NCBI GenBank assembly: GCA_024691065.1
Contig: JAILOA010000128.1
Span: forward strand, 1-11,513
Source of the DNA: Lachnospiraceae bacterium
GTDB taxonomy: Bacteria; Bacillota; Clostridia; Lachnospirales; Lachnospiraceae
Direction: 5' to 3'
Length of the DNA stretch: 11,513 bases
This document shows, in pieces, positions 6,417-11,513 of this stretch. The position numbers were made by a program, and so were the translations under genes. Position 1 is the first letter of the stretch; each line of letters begins with the position of its first letter. Below the pieces are notes generated by a model. It saw nothing but the letters and a program-made list of their open reading frames with translations, had not been told where the DNA came from and ran no database searches.

Positions 6417-7574
6417 ATGGCTGATAAGAGAGATTATTATGAAGTTCTTGGAGTTTCGAAGGATGCTTCAGAATCTGAAATTAAATCTGCATATAGAAAA
6501 CTTGCGAAGAAGTACCATCCGGATATGAATCCGGGTGATAAAGAGGCAGAAGCTAAGTTTAAGGAAGCGTCAGAAGCCTATGCCATACTTAGTGATGAAG
6601 ATAAGCGTCATCAATATGATCAATTTGGTCATGCGGCATTCGAAGGCGGTGCCGGTGGCGGAGGTTTTGATTTTGATAGCTTCGATATGGGCGATATATT
6701 CGGAGATCTTTTCGGAAGCTTCTTTGGTGGCGGTGGCGGTCGTTCCAGAAGTGGCGGAAACGGTCCGATGAGAGGACAGAATGTAAGAGTTTCCGTAAGA
6801 GTTACATTTGAAGAGGCTTGTTTTGGTACCGATAAGGAAATTACAGTTAATCTTAAAGAGGAGTGTAAGAGCTGTCACGGTACAGGAGCAAAGCCGGGTA
6901 CTTCGCCGGTTACCTGTGAAAAATGTGGCGGTAAGGGTCAGGTTGTTATGACACAGCAGTCACTTTTCGGTATGGTAAGGAATATTCAGACTTGTCCTGA
7001 TTGTCATGGAACAGGTAAGATTATTAAAGAGAGATGTCCGGATTGTAACGGCTCGGGTTATACTAGCTCCAGAAAGAAGATTTCTGTTACTATTCCTGCC
7101 GGTATTGATGATGGGCAGAGTATCAGAATTCGTGATAAGGGTGAGCCGGGAATTAACGGCGGACCTAGAGGCGATTTGTTTGTTGAAGTTTCAGTATTAA
7201 GACATCCTAAGTTCCAAAGACAGGGAACAGATATTTATTCAACTGTTCCGATTACATTCGGACAGGCTGCTCTTGGTGGAGATATAAGAATTCAAACCAT
7301 AGACGGAGAAGTGATTCAGAAGATTAAAGCGGGTACACAGACTGATTCAAGAATCAGACTTCGCGGAAAGGGTGTTCCTTCTCTCAGGAATTCTCAGCTT
7401 CGCGGTGATCATTATGTCACACTCGTAGTTCAGGTTCCGACCAAGATGAATGCAGATCAAAAGGATAAGTTAATTGAATTTGACAAGGCAATGTATCCTG
7501 AAAATTACAATGAAGACGGAACAGAGCAGGAAACTCAATCAAAGAATCCTTTCAAGAAGAAAAAGAAGAAATAA
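6417..7574 (+). CDS. dnaJ: Chaperone protein DnaJ (Hsp40)
   Basis: DnaJ delivers unfolded proteins to DnaK and stimulates its ATPase. At 385 residues it is of normal length. The J-domain (about 1-70) carries the essential HPD tripeptide at 34-36. A Gly/Phe-rich segment follows (about 75-115). The zinc-binding domain has all four CxxCxGxG motifs, starting at Cys150 (CKSCHGTG), Cys167 (CEKCGGKG), Cys193 (CPDCHGTG) and Cys207 (CPDCNGSG), so both zinc sites look complete. The C-terminal substrate-binding domains include GEPGINGGPRGDLFVEV and RLRGKGVPSLR. The protein ends in a run of six lysines. AGAAGGG at 6402-6408 lies 8 bases before the ATG. It is the last gene of the operon, separated from dnaK by the three-copy repeat array and followed by a terminator. 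Confidence 0.99.
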   Translation: MADKRDYYEVLGVSKDASESEIKSAYRKLAKKYHPDMNPGDKEAEAKFKEASEAYAILSDEDKRHQYDQFGHAAFEGGAGGGGFDFDSFDMGDIFGDLFGSFFGGGGGRSRSGGNGPMRGQNVRVSVRVTFEEACFGTDKEITVNLKEECKSCHGTGAKPGTSPVTCEKCGGKGQVVMTQQSLFGMVRNIQTCPDCHGTGKIIKERCPDCNGSGYTSSRKKISVTIPAGIDDGQSIRIRDKGEPGINGGPRGDLFVEVSVLRHPKFQRQGTDIYSTVPITFGQAALGGDIRIQTIDGEVIQKIKAGTQTDSRIRLRGKGVPSLRNSQLRGDHYVTLVVQVPTKMNADQKDKLIEFDKAMYPENYNEDGTEQETQSKNPFKKKKKK

Positions 7575-7605
7575 TTTTGGCTTTCAAATATTACGAAAAA
7601 TTCAT

Positions 7606-7647
7606 AAAAAAGTCAGGTACTGTTTATTTATGTATCTGACTTTTTTT
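7606..7647 (+). terminator. Intrinsic terminator of the hrcA-grpE-dnaK-dnaJ operon
   Basis: GTCAGGTAC (7612-7620) pairs with GTATCTGAC (7632-7640) with one G-U pair around an 11-base loop. Six A bases precede it and seven T bases follow (7641-7647). It closes the heat-shock operon about 30 bases after the dnaJ stop. The A/T symmetry could let it work in both directions. Confidence 0.92.
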
Positions 7648-7786
7648 GACGGTGTATAATTTTAGGGCTTATATGGGAAATTTTTCTATATAACGTATAT
7701 AAATTGGGCTTTTTTATTTAATAAGATTTGAATTTTATGGATATAATTTTCATATAAATTTAGAAATTTTCTATTATACATAAGGC
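7648..7786. other. AT-rich spacer with no gene seen
   Basis: This stretch lies between the dnaJ terminator and the next promoter. It is strongly AT-rich, has no credible reading frame on either strand, and holds only short A/T inverted repeats, such as TATATA-ACG-TATATA around 7687-7701. Isolated TATAAT-like hexamers (for example 7742-7747) have no matching -35 box. Confidence 0.6.
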
Positions 7787-7814
7787 TTGACAAGATTTCC
7801 TACTGTGTTATAAT
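7787..7814 (+). promoter_or_regulatory. Consensus sigma-A promoter of the ABC exporter
   Basis: TTGACA (7787-7792), 16 bases, TATAAT (7809-7814), with TG at 7806-7807 as an extended -10. Both hexamers are perfect consensus. Transcription would start near 7821, leaving a leader of about 48 bases before the permease ATG at 7869. No operator is obvious around it. Confidence 0.9.
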
Positions 7815-7868
7815 ATCGAACGTGTGTAGAATTTTAGACATACAGGAATTTAAGAACAGGGATTTATT

Positions 7869-8657
7869 ATGAATAGTATAAAGATAAGTATTATTAATTT
7901 CAATAAATATCGCTTTCTATTGTATGAGTTGGTTAAGAAAAATATTAAATTAAAATATAGAAGGTCATATTTGGGAATACTTTGGACTCTTCTTGAACCG
8001 CTTATGACGATGATAGTTTTGTCGGTCGTATTTGGTGTTTTCTTTGGAAGAGATGATAAGCAATGGCCTGTATATATTCTTACCGGAAGATTGCTTTTCT
8101 CGTTTTTCTCATCCGGAACAAAGTCAGCTCTCAGGAGTATCAATGGTAATGCTTCCATGATAAGAAAAGTTTACGTTCCAAAGTATATGTATGTGTTGGC
8201 AAATATCATTTCGAACTTCGTTACATTTGCACTTTCTCTGATAGTGCTCGTGGTTGTAGCTGCGGTTCTCGATGTTAAGCCTACGGTTTATATGTTAGAA
8301 GCGATTGTTCCATTGTTTATTTTATTTATAATAACCAGCGGAACTTCACTTATATTAGCAACATTAAATGTTTTCTTCCGTGATATTGATTATATATGGC
8401 AGGTCGGTTCGATGTTGATATCCTATACCTGTGCGATATTCTATCCGGTTGATAGGTTGTTTAAGAATGGATATGGATTTGTATTTGATTTTAATCCGGT
8501 CTATATGTGCATTCATAATTTCAGAAATACTATTTTATACGGCAAACCGCTTGATATGCAATATACATTGGTATCATTCGGAATCGGACTATTGCTTATG
8601 GCAGTGGGAGTGCTGATGTTTTATAAAAAACAGGATAAATTTATTTTGTATTTGTAG
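7869..8657 (+). CDS. ABC-2 family polysaccharide/teichoic-acid export permease (Wzm/TagG type)
   Basis: This 262-residue integral membrane protein is of the type that forms the channel of ABC exporters for undecaprenyl-linked polysaccharides or teichoic acids. The N-terminal cytoplasmic segment KLKYRRSYLGILWTLLEPL is the family signature that precedes the first membrane helix. About six hydrophobic helices can be drawn (near residues 37-58, 68-88, 108-131, 140-165, 172-190 and 232-252). The stretch from WQVGSMLISY to FYPVDRL is also typical of the family. A short AGGGA (7858-7862) serves as ribosome binding site. The partner ATPase is downstream, after a 202-base gap. The exported glycan cannot be told from this window because no glycosyltransferase genes are present. 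Confidence 0.88.
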   Translation: MNSIKISIINFNKYRFLLYELVKKNIKLKYRRSYLGILWTLLEPLMTMIVLSVVFGVFFGRDDKQWPVYILTGRLLFSFFSSGTKSALRSINGNASMIRKVYVPKYMYVLANIISNFVTFALSLIVLVVVAAVLDVKPTVYMLEAIVPLFILFIITSGTSLILATLNVFFRDIDYIWQVGSMLISYTCAIFYPVDRLFKNGYGFVFDFNPVYMCIHNFRNTILYGKPLDMQYTLVSFGIGLLLMAVGVLMFYKKQDKFILYL

Positions 8658-8781
8658 GATGAAATTGCCTATCGTAAATCAAAATGAATTTGTTTTATAT
8701 CAATAGTATGAAAGTGCTGTATACGGAGCAAAGAAGTATATTTGATATTTGCAGGATGGAATTGTCTGTTAACAGTAAAAC

Positions 8782-8799
8782 GATACATTTAAATGTATC
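8782..8799 (+). repeat. Perfect 18-bp palindrome before the ABC ATPase gene
   Basis: GATACATTTAAATGTATC reads the same on both strands. It lies 60 bases before the ATPase start. It could be a dimeric regulator site, or a short A/U-rich hairpin in the mRNA. No T-run follows, so it is not a standard terminator. Confidence 0.7.
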
Positions 8800-8848
8800 T
8801 ATGGATTATGAATAAATGTTTAGTTATTATACAGTATTAACTCAACAT

Positions 8849-8853
8849 GGAGG
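8849..8853 (+). promoter_or_regulatory. Ribosome binding site fixing the ABC ATPase start
   Basis: GGAGG lies 6 bases before GTG 8860. The in-frame TTG at 8854 directly abuts this site and so cannot be the start it serves. Confidence 0.8.
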
Positions 8854-8859
8854 TTGACT

Positions 8860-9600
8860 GTGAAGAAAGATGTTACGGTAAAGGTTAGTGGCGTCAGTAT
8901 GCGTTTTAATCTTTCCCAGGAAAAGGTCGATAACCTGAAAGAATATGTTATAAAGTTCGTAACTAAAAAAATCAGGTTTAATGAGTTCTGGGCATTAAGG
9001 GATGTGAGCTTTGAAATCCACAAGGGTGAAAGGCTCGGAGTTCTTGGTTTAAATGGTTCGGGAAAATCTACATTGTTAAAGATTGTTTCCGGAGTACTTA
9101 AGCCTACCGAAGGTAAGGTTGAGACACGAGGTAAGGTGGCACCGCTTCTTGAGCTTGGAGCAGGTTTTACACCGGAATATACAGGTAGAGAAAATATTTA
9201 TCTGTACGGTGCAATGCTCGGTTACAGTAAAGAACTCATCGATGAAAAGTTTGATGAAATCGTAGATTTTTCGGAACTAGGGGAATTCATCGATGTGCCT
9301 ATTAAGAATTATTCGTCCGGTATGAAGGCCAGACTTGGTTTTTCGGTTGCAACAATTGTTGAACCGGATATCCTGATTTTGGACGAGGTTCTTTCGGTAG
9401 GAGATAAAAAATTCAAAAGAAAAAGTGAGCGAAAGGTAATGAGCATGTTTAATAAAGGGGTAACTGTTCTTTTCGTTTCACACTCTTTGGAGCAGGTTAA
9501 TAGAATATGCGATAAGGCAATTATTCTCGACGGTGGACACATTGTAGCAAAAGGAAATGTAGAGAAGGTTTCTAAGATTTACAAAAATATGACAGAGTAG
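8860..9600 (+). CDS. ABC transporter ATP-binding protein for polysaccharide/teichoic-acid export (Wzt/TagH type)
   Basis: This 246-residue ATPase would energise the permease encoded upstream. Visible motifs in order are the Walker A loop GLNGSGKST, the family-typical LLELGAGFTPEYTGRENIYL, the signature YSSGM, Walker B ILILDEVLSVGD, and the switch histidine in VSHS. The ELGAGF...TGREN stretch and the DEVLSVGD form are typical of the Wzt/TagH/RfbB subgroup rather than of general importers. The protein stops right after the ATPase domain, so it lacks the C-terminal carbohydrate-binding domain found in some Wzt proteins. The start is GTG 8860, placed 6 bases after GGAGG. It probably shares the promoter at 7787 with the permease, though the gap is long enough to hold separate control. 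Confidence 0.92.
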   Translation: MKKDVTVKVSGVSMRFNLSQEKVDNLKEYVIKFVTKKIRFNEFWALRDVSFEIHKGERLGVLGLNGSGKSTLLKIVSGVLKPTEGKVETRGKVAPLLELGAGFTPEYTGRENIYLYGAMLGYSKELIDEKFDEIVDFSELGEFIDVPIKNYSSGMKARLGFSVATIVEPDILILDEVLSVGDKKFKRKSERKVMSMFNKGVTVLFVSHSLEQVNRICDKAIILDGGHIVAKGNVEKVSKIYKNMTE

Positions 9601-9611
9601 AGTGAAGTTCT

Positions 9612-9677
9612 AAGTAATCGGAAGTTGATTATCCCGGTGGGATTTTGATATTTTATTTATCTTACTTCTGATTGTTT
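9612..9677 (+). promoter_or_regulatory. Nested inverted repeats between the ABC ATPase and L,D-transpeptidase genes
   Basis: The outer arms AATCGGAAGT (9616-9625) and ACTTCTGATT (9664-9673) pair with one G-U. Inside is a small perfect hairpin ATCCC-GGT-GGGAT (9631-9643) followed by TTTTGATATTTT. It may act as a weak terminator or attenuator. A poor promoter-like pair (TTGATT 9625-9630, TATTTT 9649-9654) overlaps it. Which of these operates is not decidable from the sequence. Confidence 0.4.
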
Positions 9678-9696
9678 TATTCAGAAAGGTGATACT

Positions 9697-11142
9697 ATGA
9701 ACAAATTTTTGAAAATTGTAGCTATTGTTTTCATGTTAACTCTCGGTGCATTTACCAATTTCAACACATCTGAAGCTGATACAACCTATAAGGTTAGAGT
9801 AAACAGACAGGTGAATTGTGTTACTGTTTATAAGCTTGATGAAAACGGTAAATATCAGCCGGTTAAGGCTATGATTTGCTCAACAGGTTATGCTACACAG
9901 TCAGGTACTTATTCGATGGGAGAGAAGCTTCGTTGGCATACTCTTGACGGTCCATGTTATGGTCAGTACTGTGCACGTATCTATGGTGGAGTTCTTTTCC
10001 ATTCAGTTTGGTATTATAATCCAAACGATCCAAGTTCTCTTTCAATAAATGCTTATAACTTGCTTGGAACTACCGCATCTCACGGTTGTGTAAGACTTAC
10101 TGTTGCAGATGCTAAGTGGCTTTATGATAATGTTCCTGTAGGTTCTACGGTTGAGATTTATACTTCTAGTGATCCGGGACCTCTTGGAAAGCCGAAGGCT
10201 ATAAAGATTACAAATGGTGTTGCCTGGGATCCGACAGATATCTGGAGTACAGGTAATCCTTGGAATTCCAAGAAGCCTAAGATTAACGGCGTTTCCGATA
10301 AGACTGTGGAATTTGGTTCATCCTTTGATGTTATGTCAGGTATCACTGCTACAAATACCACAGGATGTGATGCAAAGTCTCTTGTTAAGACAATAATCAG
10401 ATATAACGGAAAAAAGGTTAAAAAAGTGAATACCAATAAGCCGGGTACGTACAAGGTTAAATACACATTAACAGATGAAATCGGAAGAAAGGCTAAGGCT
10501 AAGGTTGCTAAAATCAGTATAACAGGTTCCGAGGAAACTCCAAAGATTTCAGGTACACATGATTTATATGTTAAGAGTAAGAATAAGCTTAAGAAGGGCT
10601 TTATTTATAAGAATATAACTGTTACTCAGAACGGTGAGACATTAGATAAGAAGTATGTCAGTGTTGAGTTTAAGAAGGTTAGTAAGACTCAATATACATG
10701 TACAGTAACAGCACAATATGCATCTAAGCCTGCAACAGCTGAGATTACAGTATATATCGATTCTCAGGCTCCTGTAGTAGGAGGTATATCTTCTGACGGT
10801 ACTTATTCTGTAGCTTCTCTTTCAGCGGTTACAGAGGATTTTGTGAAGAAGAGTGTAACAGCAAGTGATAATATGTCCACAATTACAGATTCGGACATTA
10901 CAGTCAAGATTACCGATAATTCACCTGTTAACAAGGTTGTTCTTATTATCGTTAAGGATAAAGCTAATAATAAGACTAAAGTTAGAGTAACTTATTTACC
11001 TGGGGGAACATCAAATACAACCTTAGTAGCCACACAGAGTGCGGTGAGTACAACTCCGACAACTACCAGCAGTAGTGCAAATAATACGACGACAACCACA
11101 TCTAAGGCAAACGGGTCTGTTACAACAACCCTGACAGTATAA
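9697..11142 (+). CDS. Secreted L,D-transpeptidase (YkuD) with Ig-like repeats and Thr/Ser tail
   Basis: This 481-residue exported protein probably makes 3-3 cross-links in peptidoglycan or attaches molecules to it. A signal peptide (about residues 1-27: MNKFLK, hydrophobic core, SEA before DTT) is clear. The YkuD domain (about 30-155) contains the catalytic motif SHGCVRL, with His129 and the nucleophile Cys131, and an upstream FHS histidine at 102, so it looks active. Three beta-sandwich, Ig-like segments follow (about 190-275, 280-355 and 358-435); the first has the PKINGVSDKTVEFGSSFD beginning usual for such repeats. The last ~45 residues are almost all Thr, Ser, Asn and Ala. There is no LPxTG signal or closing membrane helix, so retention would rely on the Ig-like parts or on the wall itself. 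AGAAAGG (9683-9689) lies 7 bases before the ATG. Confidence 0.93.
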   Translation: MNKFLKIVAIVFMLTLGAFTNFNTSEADTTYKVRVNRQVNCVTVYKLDENGKYQPVKAMICSTGYATQSGTYSMGEKLRWHTLDGPCYGQYCARIYGGVLFHSVWYYNPNDPSSLSINAYNLLGTTASHGCVRLTVADAKWLYDNVPVGSTVEIYTSSDPGPLGKPKAIKITNGVAWDPTDIWSTGNPWNSKKPKINGVSDKTVEFGSSFDVMSGITATNTTGCDAKSLVKTIIRYNGKKVKKVNTNKPGTYKVKYTLTDEIGRKAKAKVAKISITGSEETPKISGTHDLYVKSKNKLKKGFIYKNITVTQNGETLDKKYVSVEFKKVSKTQYTCTVTAQYASKPATAEITVYIDSQAPVVGGISSDGTYSVASLSAVTEDFVKKSVTASDNMSTITDSDITVKITDNSPVNKVVLIIVKDKANNKTKVRVTYLPGGTSNTTLVATQSAVSTTPTTTSSSANNTTTTTSKANGSVTTTLTV

Positions 11143-11177
11143 GTTTACTTAAGTTTGTAGTTGTTTTGAAATTTTCT

Positions 11178-11219
11178 CCGCTTATTGCAATACATTTAAT
11201 CGTGTATTGCGGTAAGCGG
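11178..11219 (+). terminator. Strong hairpin after the L,D-transpeptidase gene (possible terminator)
   Basis: CCGCTTATTGCAATACA (11178-11194) pairs over 17 bp, with two G-U pairs, with TGTATTGCGGTAAGCGG (11203-11219), leaving an 8-base loop. It sits 35 bases after the stop codon, where a terminator is expected. The following bases (TGTATTTAG) are only modestly T-rich, so termination may be inefficient or factor-assisted, or the hairpin may protect the 3' end. Confidence 0.55.
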
Positions 11220-11285
11220 TGTATTTAGTTAAAGATGTAAATGTGTATTTTAAGGCTTGAATTAATACTTCAAAGGATTTAATAT

Positions 11286-11513
11286 ATGGAAAAAGTAAAC
11301 CAAACCGAAGCGAATGCCGATAATCTGAATTCGCTTGAAAAAGAACAAACCGAAACGAATGCCGATAATCGGAATTCGCAGGACAAAAAAGACAAAAAAA
11401 AGTGTAAGATTGAGAAACAAAAAAATCCTAATCCGATATTTGTTTCCAATAAATTTTATGCGGTTCTCTATGTGGTTGTTCCGATTTTGTTAAATGTTTT
11501 TTTGGAGAGTTGC
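11286..11513 (+). CDS. Partial membrane protein, N-terminus only (LTA-synthase-like possible)
   Basis: The frame opens at ATG 11286 with AAAGGA (11272-11277) 8 bases upstream and stays open for 76 codons to the window end. The first ~45 residues are charged and Asn-rich, containing a duplicated QTExNADNxNS segment, followed by a Lys-rich stretch (DKKDKKKCKIEKQK). A hydrophobic segment then begins (FYAVLYVVVPILLNVFLESC), the start of a membrane helix. The closing residues recall the first helix of LTA-synthase/sulfatase family proteins, and the envelope-related neighbours would fit, but this is a guess from very little sequence. The gene as a coding region is well supported; the function is not. 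Confidence 0.7.
   Translation, partial: MEKVNQTEANADNLNSLEKEQTETNADNRNSQDKKDKKKCKIEKQKNPNPIFVSNKFYAVLYVVVPILLNVFLESC
11301..11379 (+). repeat. 45-bp tandem duplication inside the partial gene
   Basis: The 34 bases at 11301-11334 recur at 11346-11379 with only two mismatches, a period of 45 bases or 15 codons. The repeat keeps the frame and duplicates the segment QTEANADNLNS as QTETNADNRNS. Confidence 0.92.

Larger units (their letters stand above)
8658..8859 (+). other. Gap between permease and ATPase: partial duplication and palindrome
   Basis: No gene was recognised here. The bases around the permease stop (about 8641-8677) are echoed imperfectly at about 8737-8775, for example TTTGTAGGATGAAATTG (8651-8667) against TTTGCAGGATGGAATTG (8748-8764). 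The gap also contains a perfect 18-bp palindrome at 8782-8799. A short frame starting at ATG 8659 codes for only 15 residues and has no ribosome binding site. Confidence 0.6.

Noticed and set aside
7742..7747. Second promoter using TATAAT at 7742
   Set aside because: No -35-like hexamer lies 15-19 bases upstream; the hexamer is expected by chance in such AT-rich DNA.
7850..8158. 102-codon reverse-strand frame over the permease 5' end and its promoter
   Set aside because: It overlaps a well-supported permease gene, and its product shows no coherent domain.
8659..8706. 15-residue peptide gene after the permease
   Set aside because: It is very short, has no ribosome binding site, and starts within the duplicated stop-codon region.
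9625..9654. Promoter for the L,D-transpeptidase gene (TTGATT / TATTTT)
   Set aside because: Both boxes are poor and overlap the inverted repeats, so it is mentioned only as a possibility within that feature.
1..11513. tRNA, rRNA, insertion sequence or prophage genes
   Set aside because: None of their sequence signatures (tRNA T-loop and acceptor stem, transposase motifs, terminal inverted repeats with target duplications) was recognised in the window.

Overview
The window is a low-to-moderate G+C Firmicute sequence, most likely from Lachnospiraceae (a Butyrivibrio/Roseburia/Lachnospira-like organism). The clues are strong AGGAGG-type ribosome binding sites, consensus TTGACA/TATAAT promoters, a CIRCE-controlled hrcA-grpE-dnaK-dnaJ operon, and a LacI-like-sensor/EAL protein of the sort that is common in that family. 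The taxonomic call is inference from gene content and style, not from a marker search. Every gene lies on the + strand.

Layout. (1) Positions 1-2074 hold the 3' part of a large signalling protein. It has the end of a LacI-type periplasmic-binding-like sensor domain, a GAF-like middle, an apparently complete c-di-GMP phosphodiesterase (EAL) domain, and a C-terminal region that looks like a right-handed beta-helix. It closes with an intrinsic terminator. (2) Positions 2176-7647 are the class I heat-shock operon: sigma-A promoter, perfect CIRCE operator, hrcA, grpE, dnaK, dnaJ, terminator. HrcA represses the operon through CIRCE. GrpE, DnaK and DnaJ form the Hsp70 refolding machine. (3) From 7787 a consensus promoter drives an ABC-2 permease and, 202 bases after the permease stop, an ABC ATPase of the Wzm/Wzt (TagG/TagH) polysaccharide or teichoic-acid export type. 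(4) Position 9697 starts a secreted L,D-transpeptidase (YkuD) with Ig-like repeats and a Thr/Ser-rich tail. (5) At 11286 a membrane protein begins and runs off the window. It could be an LTA-synthase-like enzyme. Regions 3-5 together read as a cell-envelope neighbourhood.

The most unusual part is the 350-base gap between dnaK and dnaJ (6067-6416). It is almost filled by three tandem, diverged copies of a 96-123 base element. Each copy has conserved 5' and 3' blocks around hairpins whose sequence and length differ between copies while the arms stay complementary. Two of the stems show compensatory or wobble-compatible changes between copies, and one pairing would make a pseudoknot. This looks like a structured RNA (or a dispersed palindromic repeat family) inside the heat-shock mRNA. 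I do not recognise it as a named family. Smaller oddities are a CIRCE-like widened inverted repeat before dnaK, a partly duplicated permease 3' end plus a perfect 18-bp palindrome between the two ABC genes, and a recent 45-bp tandem duplication in the last gene.
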